In this document: positions 8,987 through 16,043 of the stretch, piece after piece
Position numbering within the stretch: position 1 is the stretch's first letter
Layout: each line of letters begins with the position of its first letter
DNA from: Bacteroidota bacterium
GTDB taxonomy: Bacteria; Bacteroidota; Bacteroidia; 2-12-FULL-35-15
DNA length: 36,494 nt
NCBI GenBank assembly: GCA_021323165.1
Contig: JAJTCJ010000070.1
Span: 1-36,494 of the forward strand
Reading direction: 5' to 3'
The notes under the pieces: model-generated
What the model was told of the DNA's origin: nothing
Seen by the model: only the letters and a program-made list of their open reading frames with translations
Database searches by the model: none
Program-made: the position numbers and the translations under genes

Positions 8987-8994
8987 CAAATTTA
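8987..8994 (-). promoter_or_regulatory. Putative etfB promoter -7 element
   Basis: Read on the minus strand this is TAAATTTG, an exact TAnnTTTG match 36 bases before the etfB ATG. A TTG lies 24 bases further upstream (9019-9021), slightly more than the usual 19-22 base spacing. Confidence 0.5.
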
Positions 8995-9070
8995 GTAATA
9001 TATGCGGTATAAAAAAATCAATTTTGAGATGGATTTGAGGATATTTATTACATAATAAGCAGGTGTAAAT

Positions 9071-9101
9071 TTGGTGTATTACCATAAAACAGCTACTTTT
9101 G
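9071..9101 (+). promoter_or_regulatory. Bacteroidota promoter of the DUF4290 gene
   Basis: TTG at 9071-9073 and TACTTTTG at 9094-9101 are separated by 20 bases, a close match to the Bacteroidota sigma-A consensus (TTG, 19-21 bases, TAnnTTTG). Transcription would begin near 9107, giving a leader of about 70 bases before ATG 9180. Confidence 0.72.
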
Positions 9102-9179
9102 AAAACTTAAGAGTAGATACTATCAAATTACTACCATTTTAGATACTACTTAATAAAATTACAACCTAATTATTACTGA

Positions 9180-9866
9180 ATGGAATATAATACCTCGCTG
9201 CCTCAACTGATCATTCCTGAATACGGCAGAAACATACAAAAAATGCTTGATTTTGCAATCACAGTTACAGATCGTGAAGAGAGAAACAAAGTAGCTCGCG
9301 CAATAATTGATGTAATGGGACAATTGAATCCTCATTTACGTGATGTTACTGATTTTAAACATAAGTTGTGGGATCACCTTTTTATAATCTCCGATTTCAA
9401 ACTTGACGTGGATTCTCCTTATCCTAAACCTACCCGCGAAACATTCCAGACAAAACCTGAATTGTTGAAATATCCTCACAAGGATATTCGCTACAAGCAT
9501 TACGGTAAAACGGTGGAGCAGATCATTGCAAAAGCGAAGGAATATCCTGACGGAGAAGAAAAGAATGAATTAGTGAGCCAGATCGCGAATCTGATGAAAC
9601 GTTCTTATTTGAACTGGAACCGCGATAGTGTGAACGATGAGGTGATCATCAAACAACTGGATGAATTATCCAAAGGCCAGCTAAAAGCGGATGCTTCGGT
9701 TTTAAAAAGCACTCAAACCTTTGTGCCGCGCAATAACAATGCGCGTGAGCAGCATAAAGATAAAAAGAAACATCAGGGTGGTGGCGGAAAACGCGATGGT
9801 GGCGGACACAAGCACCATAAGAGCAATAACAACAACCAGGGCGGATTTAAACGCAAGCCGTTTTAA
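9180..9866 (+). CDS. DUF4290 family protein with Lys/His/Gly/Asn-rich tail
   Basis: A Bacteroidota-specific family of unknown function. The 228-aa cytosolic protein has a conserved helical part (residues about 1-160), with LIIPEYGRNIQKML, DREERNKVARAII, MGQLNPHLRDVTDFKHKLWDHL, a YPHKDIRYKHYGK stretch and MKRSYLNWNRDSV. It has no signal peptide or membrane helix. From about residue 175 the tail is low-complexity and strongly basic, rich in Lys, His, Gly and Asn (GGGGKRDGGGHKHHKSNNNN, then GGFKRKPF), as in RNA- or nucleic-acid-binding tails. It is a single-gene transcript with its own promoter (9071-9101) and a perfect terminator. The usual neighbour in this family is murA, which follows here too. 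A role in nucleic-acid binding is only an inference from the tail. Confidence 0.92.
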   Translation: MEYNTSLPQLIIPEYGRNIQKMLDFAITVTDREERNKVARAIIDVMGQLNPHLRDVTDFKHKLWDHLFIISDFKLDVDSPYPKPTRETFQTKPELLKYPHKDIRYKHYGKTVEQIIAKAKEYPDGEEKNELVSQIANLMKRSYLNWNRDSVNDEVIIKQLDELSKGQLKADASVLKSTQTFVPRNNNAREQHKDKKKHQGGGGKRDGGGHKHHKSNNNNQGGFKRKPF

Positions 9867-9882
9867 ATAATCACATGAATAG

Positions 9883-9915
9883 AAACACCCTTCAGAACTT
9901 CTGAAGGGTGTTTTT
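9883..9915 (+). terminator. Rho-independent terminator of the DUF4290 gene
   Basis: A perfect 13-bp stem (AAACACCCTTCAG at 9883-9895 with 9901-9913) and a 5-base loop AACTT run into TTTTT, 16 bases after the stop codon. Confidence 0.93.
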
Positions 9916-10052
9916 GCATTTAGAACTATTAACAATCATTGGTTCGTAAAATGAGTTCTACATACTTAAATACTTCCTGTTTTACCTCGTACTTCGTGTT
10001 AAGCAGTTAAGCCTAAATAAAATTAACTGTTAACCCTTTAACTAAACAAAAG

Positions 10053-11357
10053 ATGAGTGTATTCGAAATCATTGGCGGGACAAAGCTGAAAGGCGAGATC
10101 ATTCCGCAAGGCGCTAAAAATGAAGCATTACAAATTCTATGTGCGGTTTTGCTGACACCTGAAAAAGTGATTATTCAAAATATTCCGGATATAGTTGATG
10201 TAAACAAGCTCATTGATCTTTTGCGTGACCTTGGAGTAAAGATCGAGAAAACCGGACATGAAGAATATTCGTTTCAGGCAGATGATGTGAATGTTGATTA
10301 TTTGAACTCTGAAGAGTTTAAGAAAAAAGGAGGAAGTCTGCGCGGTTCCATTATGATCGTAGGGCCATTGCTTTCCCGTTTTGGTAAAGGATATATTCCT
10401 CGTCCGGGTGGTGATAAAATAGGAAGGAGAAGACTTGACACTCATTTTATTGGTTTCCAGAACCTGGGTGCAAAGTTTATTTATGATGAGGGAAATGATT
10501 TCTATAAGGTTGAGGCAAGTAATCTGAAAGGATGTTACATGCTTCTTGATGAGGCATCAGTTACAGGAACTGCAAATATAATTATGGCTGCAGTCCTTGC
10601 AGAAGGCAGAACAACCATTTTTAATGCCGCCTGTGAACCTTACATTCAGCAGTTATGTAAAATGCTTAACAGCATGGGCGCGAAGATCACAGGGATTGGT
10701 TCTAATCTTCTATATATTGATGGTGTTGAAAAAATGAAGGGCTGCACACACCGGATGCTTCCTGATATGATCGAGATAGGAAGCTTTATCGGAATGGCTG
10801 CAATGACTCAGTCTGAAATAACCATCAAGGATGTTGCGTACGATCAGCTTGGAATTATTCCGAATACATTTCAGCGTTTAGGAATAAAGATGGAGCGCAG
10901 AGGTGATGATATTTTTATTCCAGCTCAGGATCATTACGAATTGGATACTTTTATTGATGGTTCAATTTTAACCATTGCAGATGCTATCTGGCCGGGTTTA
11001 ACTCCCGACCTTTTAAGTATAATTCTCGTTGTAGCTACACAGGCAAAAGGTACTGTGCTCATCCATCAGAAAATGTTTGAAAGCCGTTTGTTTTTCGTAG
11101 ATAAATTGATCGACATGGGCGCACAGATCATTCTCTGCGATCCTCATAGAGCAACAGTCATCGGGCTAAATCATGAACATCGCCTTAAAGGTATTTCTAT
11201 GACATCACCTGATATTCGTGCCGGAGTTTCACTTTTGATTGCTGCTCTTTCAGCAAATGGGAAAAGTACAATCCATAATATAGAACAGATAGACAGGGGT
11301 TATCAGAACATAGATGTTCGTCTTCAGAAACTTGGCGCACAAATTGTTAGGAAGTAG
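10053..11357 (+). CDS. murA: UDP-N-acetylglucosamine 1-carboxyvinyltransferase (MurA), Asp active-site form
   Basis: Transfers enolpyruvate from PEP to UDP-GlcNAc, the first committed step of peptidoglycan synthesis, in the cytosol. The 434-aa protein has the inside-out alpha/beta barrel repeats, the UDP-GlcNAc-binding GAKNEAL (Lys22, Asn23), the VTGTANI segment and the C-terminal SPDIRAGVSLLIAALSANG motif. The active-site loop reads PRPGGDKIGRRRLDTH: Asp121 occupies the place of the Cys of E. coli MurA (Cys115). Asp at this position is known from Mycobacterium and Chlamydia enzymes and makes them intrinsically fosfomycin-resistant; I believe it is usual in this phylum. The 186-base upstream gap holds the DUF4290 terminator but no clear TAnnTTTG promoter. 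Confidence 0.97.
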   Translation: MSVFEIIGGTKLKGEIIPQGAKNEALQILCAVLLTPEKVIIQNIPDIVDVNKLIDLLRDLGVKIEKTGHEEYSFQADDVNVDYLNSEEFKKKGGSLRGSIMIVGPLLSRFGKGYIPRPGGDKIGRRRLDTHFIGFQNLGAKFIYDEGNDFYKVEASNLKGCYMLLDEASVTGTANIIMAAVLAEGRTTIFNAACEPYIQQLCKMLNSMGAKITGIGSNLLYIDGVEKMKGCTHRMLPDMIEIGSFIGMAAMTQSEITIKDVAYDQLGIIPNTFQRLGIKMERRGDDIFIPAQDHYELDTFIDGSILTIADAIWPGLTPDLLSIILVVATQAKGTVLIHQKMFESRLFFVDKLIDMGAQIILCDPHRATVIGLNHEHRLKGISMTSPDIRAGVSLLIAALSANGKSTIHNIEQIDRGYQNIDVRLQKLGAQIVRK

Positions 11358-11376
11358 CCGAAAAAATGTAAATTTG
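11344..11376 (+). promoter_or_regulatory. Promoter of the TlpA-like gene, inside the murA 3' end
   Basis: TTG 11344-11346 and TAAATTTG 11369-11376 are spaced by 22 bases. The -33 box lies in the last murA codons. Transcription would start close to the ATG at 11384, giving a very short or absent leader. Confidence 0.55.
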
Positions 11377-11383
11377 TAAAATC

Positions 11384-11953
11384 ATGAAAAAAATCAATAT
11401 CCTTTTGATCCTTGCAGCAACTTCTGTTCTTGCATATGGGTTTATCTCAAAGAATAATAAAGTTGAAGCGCAATCAGGTGCTGTTGAAGGTCTGAATGTT
11501 GGAAACATTGCTCCTGATCTTAAATTCATGAGTCCACAGGGAAAAGAGATTGCATTATCATCTTTAAAAGGAAAAATAGTTCTGATTGATTTTTGGGCAT
11601 CCTGGTGCGGGCCTTGCAGAAGAGAGAACCCTAATGTTGTTGCAACTTATAATAAGTTTAAGGACACAAAATTCAATAAAAAAGCCAAAGGATTTACTGT
11701 TTACAGTGTATCTCTCGACAATAATAAAGATGCGTGGATCAATGCAATTGCTAAAGATGGTTTGGTCTGGGAAAATCACGTAAGTGATCTTGGTGGTTGG
11801 CAATCCAAAGGCGCTGCTATCTATAAAGTTACAGGGATCCCTGCCGGTTTTTTAATTGATGAGAATGGTGTAATAGTCGCTAAAGGAAACGATTTGAGAG
11901 GAACGGGCTTAGAAGATCAGCTAAGTAAGCTCGATAAGTCTGCAGTCAAATAA
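11384..11953 (+). CDS. TlpA/ResA-like periplasmic thiol-disulfide oxidoreductase
   Basis: Thioredoxin-fold protein acting in the periplasm, probably reducing or exchanging disulfides in exported proteins. Residues 1 to about 30 are an N-terminal anchor or signal (MKKINILLILAATSVLAYGF). The mature part has the AhpC/TSA-like entry VGNIAPDLKF, the active site FWASWCGPCRREN with Cys75 and Cys78, and the cis-Pro loop TGIPAGFLID. At 189 aa it is a short member without the extra N-terminal DUF4369 domain often found in Bacteroidota TlpA proteins. It follows murA by 26 bases but seems to have its own promoter and terminator. The substrate is unknown. Confidence 0.9.
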   Translation: MKKINILLILAATSVLAYGFISKNNKVEAQSGAVEGLNVGNIAPDLKFMSPQGKEIALSSLKGKIVLIDFWASWCGPCRRENPNVVATYNKFKDTKFNKKAKGFTVYSVSLDNNKDAWINAIAKDGLVWENHVSDLGGWQSKGAAIYKVTGIPAGFLIDENGVIVAKGNDLRGTGLEDQLSKLDKSAVK

Positions 11954-11973
11954 AATATTGAAATAATAAGAGT

Positions 11974-12010
11974 AAAGACAGAATTCATATGGGTTCTGTC
12001 TTTTTGTTTT
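11974..12010 (+). terminator. Rho-independent terminator of the TlpA-like gene
   Basis: A 10-bp stem AAAGACAGAA (11974-11983) with TTCTGTCTTT (11994-12003) and a 10-base loop is followed by a T-rich run (TTTTTGTTTT from 12001). Confidence 0.88.
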
Positions 12011-12036
12011 AAGACAATTATTTTTGTTTAGCTTTG
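12004..12036 (+). promoter_or_regulatory. Promoter of the OmpA-family protein gene
   Basis: TTG 12004-12006 and TAGCTTTG 12029-12036 are spaced by 22 bases, immediately after the preceding terminator. Because the -7 box covers the alternative TTG start at 12034, it argues for translation from ATG 12064. Confidence 0.65.
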
Positions 12037-12063
12037 AAGAACCACAACAGTCAAAATGTTAAA

Positions 12064-13617
12064 ATGAAAAAAATAATTACACTGATTTTTTTATTATCCT
12101 CCTTTATTTCTTTTTCACAAAAGAGACCATTAACACTTCATATTGGTTGTTATGCCAATGGTGATACTCTCACGATTGATGGGATCAAGCATACTAACGC
12201 AGTTACACTTTCAGGTGATGGAGCAGAAAAAAACAGTTTAAAAGAATGGAATATGTATGTTACTTTTAAGAATAATAAAACCAAGATTCTTAAACATAAT
12301 CCTAAAACCCTGAATATTCTTTCAAGACAAATGAAAGATTTGATGCTTGGTAAATTTAAAATAATCACACGCGTTGTCATTAAAGATATTCTGGTGGAAA
12401 GTGAAGGTGTTCCAAAGAGACTTGATTCTGTTGTGTTTTACCTGGATGATAAAGCATTTAAAAAGTGTGATGAAAAAACTGCCAAGGCAAAAGACGATCT
12501 TATGCTGAAATTTTCATGCTTTAAAAGCGGAGATATTGCTACCGTAAAGGACCTCCTTCATTATCCTACTTTTTCAATTATCAACTTTAATCCTAAGGTT
12601 AATGTTAGAATCATCTCATACACTTTTGTAGTTCCTAAAATGGATGTGAGAAGAAATCCGAAGGGCTTGCAGGGAATAGAAAATACCGGGATAGAATTGA
12701 ATCCCGAGAGTTTTGAAATGGCTAAGAAGCTGATGCCTGGTGAAGAATTCAGGATAGAGAATATAAAAGTAGAATTCAGTAATACAAAAACTAAAACAAA
12801 AGAAGAAGTCATTGTAGCCCCAATTAGTATACAGATTGGAAGAAAAAGTTCCGAATCTTGCGGAGAAGCCGGTTCTGATACCCTTTTTGTTCTTGAATAT
12901 GCCGGAAAGCTGTTAACAGGTAAGGACAGAAACAAACCGCTGGTTGGTGAGAAAGTAATGCTGAAAGACCGAAGGGATTCAGTGGTTCAAATCACAGTAA
13001 CTAATAGCTATGGAGATTTTACATTCAGAAATCTGAAAGCGGACGAATCATATAAGATCAGCGTAATGGCATCTGATAATCCAAATCTCAAAGATGGAAT
13101 CCTATATTTGGCAAAAGTAGACGGAACAATTGTAAAAAGCTTTGAAAAGAAGGGGAATAATTTTGTGTATTCTATTTTACCTTCGGAATTATTTCAACTT
13201 GCAAAAATTGATGAAGAAGATACCGAGTTAAGAATTAGAAATTTCGGAGCTTCTTCCCAAACTGAGCTGGTGGTTGTAGAAGATATTTACTATGCTCCGA
13301 ATTCATACGAGATCAACGATCTTTCAATCGCCCAGCTCGATAAGATAATAAGTTCAATGAAGCAGAATCCTGTGTTGAAGCTCTCAATAATGAGTCATAC
13401 GGATGCTAATGGAGATGATACCTATAATATGTCACTTTCAGAGAAGCGTGCCAAAAAAGTAATGGAATACCTAGTTGTTAAAGGTATTCCTCAGCAGCGT
13501 ATAAAAGCGAAAGGCTTTGGAGAAAGTCAGATCAAGAACCGTTGTAAGAACGGGGTTGATTGTTCGGAACTGGAGCATGAATTGAACCGGAGGACCGAGT
13601 TTAAATTCACCAAATAA
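12064..13617 (+). CDS. OmpA-family envelope protein with GldM-C-like repeats and a carboxypeptidase-regulatory-like domain
   Basis: A 517-aa exported protein. The signal peptide is MKKIITLIFLLSSFISFSQ. ATG 12064 is chosen over TTG 12034, which lies inside the promoter. Two N-terminal repeats (about residues 20-125 and 140-265) share the pattern Cys-x-x-G near the start and LxPGEEFRIENIKV near the end, resembling the C-terminal domain of the T9SS/gliding protein GldM. About residues 279-335 look like a carboxypeptidase-regulatory beta-sandwich (KPLVGEKVML, GDFTFRNLKADESYKI). Residues about 405-517 are an OmpA-C peptidoglycan-binding domain (SHTDANGDDTYNMSLSEKRA, KGFGESQ, NRRTEFKF). It is likely periplasmic or outer-membrane associated. 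CRD plus OmpA recalls PorE of the T9SS, but the WD40/TPR part is absent. Function is unassigned. Confidence 0.85.
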   Translation: MKKIITLIFLLSSFISFSQKRPLTLHIGCYANGDTLTIDGIKHTNAVTLSGDGAEKNSLKEWNMYVTFKNNKTKILKHNPKTLNILSRQMKDLMLGKFKIITRVVIKDILVESEGVPKRLDSVVFYLDDKAFKKCDEKTAKAKDDLMLKFSCFKSGDIATVKDLLHYPTFSIINFNPKVNVRIISYTFVVPKMDVRRNPKGLQGIENTGIELNPESFEMAKKLMPGEEFRIENIKVEFSNTKTKTKEEVIVAPISIQIGRKSSESCGEAGSDTLFVLEYAGKLLTGKDRNKPLVGEKVMLKDRRDSVVQITVTNSYGDFTFRNLKADESYKISVMASDNPNLKDGILYLAKVDGTIVKSFEKKGNNFVYSILPSELFQLAKIDEEDTELRIRNFGASSQTELVVVEDIYYAPNSYEINDLSIAQLDKIISSMKQNPVLKLSIMSHTDANGDDTYNMSLSEKRAKKVMEYLVVKGIPQQRIKAKGFGESQIKNRCKNGVDCSELEHELNRRTEFKFTK

Positions 13618-13636
13618 TCCAATCATACTTATTGTT

Positions 13637-13668
13637 AAGGCGGTATTCATCTGAATTCCGCCTTTTTT
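13637..13668 (+). terminator. Rho-independent terminator of the OmpA-family gene
   Basis: AAGGCGG (13637-13643) pairs with CCGCCTT (13658-13664). After one T-T mismatch an inner ATTC/GAAT stem closes on a 4-base loop, and six T residues follow. Confidence 0.9.
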
Positions 13669-13713
13669 ATTGGGTTTTTCCATCATACAAACCTGTATGT
13701 CAAATTGTCTTAT

Positions 13714-13721
13714 TATCTTTG
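13714..13721 (+). promoter_or_regulatory. grpE promoter -7 element
   Basis: TATCTTTG matches TAnnTTTG exactly, 42 bases before ATG 13764. The -33 region lacks a perfect TTG. Its position after the terminator shows that the longer upstream reading frame (from 13632) is not the real start of grpE. Confidence 0.6.
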
Positions 13722-13763
13722 TTGGCAGGCATTTTGAATAAAAGCCGCGGTGTCGAAAAAAGA

Positions 13764-14288
13764 ATGAAAAACATAAAAAATATATTTAAAAAGATGAGCA
13801 CACAGGAGAACGAAACAGTGAACGATCAGAACGAGCAAAATCCTCAGGAAGAAACAAAAGTTAATGATGCGGATCCAAAAGATGAAAAAATTGCAGAACT
13901 GGAGTCCAAAGTAAACGAGTTAAATGATAAATATCTTCGTTTGTATTCTGAATTTGATAATTTCAGAAAGCGCACAGCAAAAGAAAAGACAGATCTGATC
14001 CAGGCAGGGGGAGAAGATGTTTTTAAGAGCATTTTGCCTGTTATTGATGATTTCGAAAGAGCGATCAAATCAAATTCTGAGATCTCTGATGTAAATGCGG
14101 TGAATGATAAAGGGCTTGAACAGATGAAAACAGTGGGAGAACCTTTTGATGCAGACATTCACGAAGCAATTACAAATATACCTGCTCCGACAGAGGACCT
14201 GAAAGGGAAAGTCGTTGAAGAGCTGGAAAAAGGATATACGCTTAACGGGAAAATAATCCGTTTTGCAAAAGTTGTCATAGGGCAGTAA
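13764..14288 (+). CDS. grpE: Nucleotide exchange factor GrpE, internally short
   Basis: Cytosolic dimeric cofactor that releases ADP from DnaK. I start at ATG 13764 (174 aa), downstream of the promoter; ATG 13794 (MSTQENET, 164 aa) is an equally possible start. There is an acidic disordered N-terminus, a long coiled-coil helix (KIAELESKVNELNDKYLRLY), the signature SEFDNFRKRTAKEK, then DDFERAIK, and the beta domain FDADIHEAITNIPAP to YTLNGKIIRFAKVVIG. Between SDVNAVND and KGLEQM, family members normally have a helix of the type GxxLIYNKxxxxL. About 16-20 residues are absent here with the frame kept. That helix belongs to the four-helix bundle of the dimer, so function may be affected. dnaJ follows after 109 bases. 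Confidence 0.93.
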   Translation: MKNIKNIFKKMSTQENETVNDQNEQNPQEETKVNDADPKDEKIAELESKVNELNDKYLRLYSEFDNFRKRTAKEKTDLIQAGGEDVFKSILPVIDDFERAIKSNSEISDVNAVNDKGLEQMKTVGEPFDADIHEAITNIPAPTEDLKGKVVEELEKGYTLNGKIIRFAKVVIGQ

Positions 14289-14397
14289 TTAGAATTTTAG
14301 AATAAGAATTTTTGATTTGGAGAATAAAGAAATTCAAATAAAATTGAACGGAATGTAATTCACAAATCTCCAATTCAATAAATCAATAATTGTTAAG

Positions 14398-15549
14398 ATG
14401 AGTAAGAGAGATTATTACGAAATATTAGAGGTTTCAAAAAATGCGAGTGCTGATGAGATCAAAAAAGCATATCGCAAGATGGCTATTAAGCATCACCCGG
14501 ATAAGAATCCCGGAGATAAAGCAGCTGAAGAGAAATTCAAGGAAGCTGCTGAAGCCTATGAAATATTAAGTAATCCTGAGAAGAAACAGCGTTACGATCA
14601 ATACGGCCATGCAGGTGTTGGCGGAAACAGCGGTTTCGGTGGCGGTGGCGGTTTCGGTGGAATGAATATGGATGACATATTCAGTCAGTTCGGAGATGTA
14701 TTCGGAGGACATTTCGGGGGTGGATTTGGTGGAGGCGGAAGAGGCGGAAGACGTGTAAACCGCGGATCAAATCTTCGTGTAAAAGTGAAACTTGATCTTG
14801 AAGAAATTGCACATGGAGTCGAGAAGAAGATCAAGGTGAATAAATTCGTTGCCTGTAAGCCATGCAGCGGATCAGGTGCTCAGAATGGTTCTGCAAAGAA
14901 TACTTGTTCTACTTGCCGTGGTACCGGTCAGATCACCCGCATGACTCAAACAATACTTGGTGCAATGCAGACTTCAAGTACTTGTCCGTCTTGTGGAGGT
15001 GAAGGACAAACAATCACAGATAAGTGTAAATCATGTCACGGAGAAGGTGTTGTTCGCGAAGAAGAAGTGATCAATATTAACATTCCTGCAGGTGTTGCGG
15101 AAGGAATGCAGCTCTCTGTTGCAGGTAGAGGAAACATGGGTGCACGCGGAGGTGTTCCGGGAGATCTTATTGTTGTGATAGAAGAAACTGAACATGAATT
15201 GCTGAAGCGTGATGGAATGAATCTCTATTATGATCATTATATCAGTATTGCTGATGCAGCATTAGGTACTCAGATAGAAGTACCGACTATTGATGGAAAA
15301 GCCAAAGTAAAGATAGAACCGGGAACACAAAGCGGAAAAGTTCTTCGCTTAAAAGCAAAAGGTTTACCTGATGTGAATAGTTATTCTCGCGGAGATATTC
15401 TGGTAAACATTAATGTGTGGACACCTCAGAATCTTACAAAAGAAGAAAAGAAAATTCTTGAAGACCTCAGGACTGCGGAAAATTTTAAACCGCATCCAAG
15501 CAGAAAGGATAAAGGTTTTTTTGAAAGAATGAAAGAGTATTTTGAATAG
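14398..15549 (+). CDS. dnaJ: Chaperone DnaJ (Hsp40)
   Basis: J-domain cochaperone that loads substrates on DnaK and stimulates its ATPase. The 383-aa type I DnaJ is complete: J domain (residues 1-70) with the HPD motif in [11 protein letters not shown], a Gly/Phe-rich linker (about 75-125), four zinc-binding CxxCxGxG repeats ([32 protein letters not shown]), and C-terminal beta-sandwich domains with GDLIV and GRGNMG motifs. It pairs with grpE just upstream, probably on one transcript, as no terminator lies in the 109-base gap. Its own terminator follows. Confidence 0.98.
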   Translation: MSKRDYYEILEVSKNASADEIKKAYRKMAIKHHPDKNPGDKAAEEKFKEAAEAYEILSNPEKKQRYDQYGHAGVGGNSGFGGGGGFGGMNMDDIFSQFGDVFGGHFGGGFGGGGRGGRRVNRGSNLRVKVKLDLEEIAHGVEKKIKVNKFVACKPCSGSGAQNGSAKNTCSTCRGTGQITRMTQTILGAMQTSSTCPSCGGEGQTITDKCKSCHGEGVVREEEVININIPAGVAEGMQLSVAGRGNMGARGGVPGDLIVVIEETEHELLKRDGMNLYYDHYISIADAALGTQIEVPTIDGKAKVKIEPGTQSGKVLRLKAKGLPDVNSYSRGDILVNINVWTPQNLTKEEKKILEDLRTAENFKPHPSRKDKGFFERMKEYFE

Positions 15550-15557
15550 GTCATTAG

Positions 15558-15589
15558 CGGGTATTAAGATATTTCTTAATGCCCGTTTT
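15558..15589 (+). terminator. Rho-independent terminator of grpE-dnaJ
   Basis: An 11-bp stem CGGGTATTAAG (15558-15568) with CTTAATGCCCG (15575-15585), one G-T wobble and a 6-base loop, is followed by TTTT, 8 bases after the dnaJ stop. Confidence 0.88.
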
Positions 15590-15596
15590 AACATAA

Positions 15597-16034
15597 ATGC
15601 AAATGTATATTAGATCAGTTATTATCTTCGCACTGCTGAGCATTTGCAATTTTTTGGCTGCGCAGGATACAGTAAAAGTAAGGCGGCCTGATGATGATCG
15701 TTTCTGCACACTTATTATTTGCATAAGGGGGCAGTGTTTTGCAGATAGTTTACCTGATATTAAAATAAGAAAAGATCAAAAGCTGGAGCTTCGTATCAAT
15801 GATAAATGCAACGCGAAAAAACGATCTGATGTTTTTGTAAATTCATTTGAAGTTTCTGCTGTGATTGAGAGTAAAACATTGACTTCTGTAGCACAAAGTT
15901 CTTTTTTTACAGAACCTCAGATGAAGATACTTAGATCTTTAAAACCGGGTGAATCATTCAGTATTAATAATGTTACTGTTCACGCGCCTGACGCATTCAG
16001 GAAAATAGAGAATATCAAAATAATCATTAAATAA
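15597..16034 (+). CDS. Small exported protein with a single GldM-C-like domain
   Basis: A 145-aa protein starting at ATG 15597 (ATG 15603 also possible). The N-terminus YIRSVIIFALLSICNFLAAQD is a signal peptide. The mature part carries one domain: Cys-rich entry CTLIICIRGQCFADS, a VFVNSFEVSAVIES strand, then EPQMKILRSLKPGESFSINNVTVHAPD and RKIENIKIIIK. This follows the same pattern as the two repeats of the OmpA-family protein at 12064-13617 (LxPGExFxIxNVxV then a closing beta strand). I read it as a paralogous GldM-C-like domain, exported to the periplasm. It sits 9 bases before the ABC ATPase gene and may be cotranscribed with it. I do not know its function. Confidence 0.75.
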   Translation: MQMYIRSVIIFALLSICNFLAAQDTVKVRRPDDDRFCTLIICIRGQCFADSLPDIKIRKDQKLELRINDKCNAKKRSDVFVNSFEVSAVIESKTLTSVAQSSFFTEPQMKILRSLKPGESFSINNVTVHAPDAFRKIENIKIIIK

Positions 16035-16043
16035 TTATACTGT

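Noticed and set aside
12034-12063. TTG start giving a longer OmpA-family protein
   Set aside because: The TTG lies within the -7 promoter element; ATG 12064 begins a normal signal peptide.
12561-12935. 124-codon minus-strand frame inside the OmpA-family gene
   Set aside because: Shadow of the plus-strand coding frame; no start signal or family resemblance.
13632-13763. Upstream extension of the grpE frame with a hydrophobic stretch
   Set aside because: It overlaps a terminator (13637-13668) and the grpE promoter (13714-13721), and GrpE is cytosolic with no such N-terminus.
14289-14397. Inverted TTGGAGA/TCTCCAA in the grpE-dnaJ gap as a possible heat-shock operator
   Set aside because: Seven pairs only, far apart, and not matching CIRCE; no support for an operator.
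14610-14760. Gly-codon-rich repetitive stretch in dnaJ as a tandem repeat
   Set aside because: It is the normal Gly/Phe linker of DnaJ.
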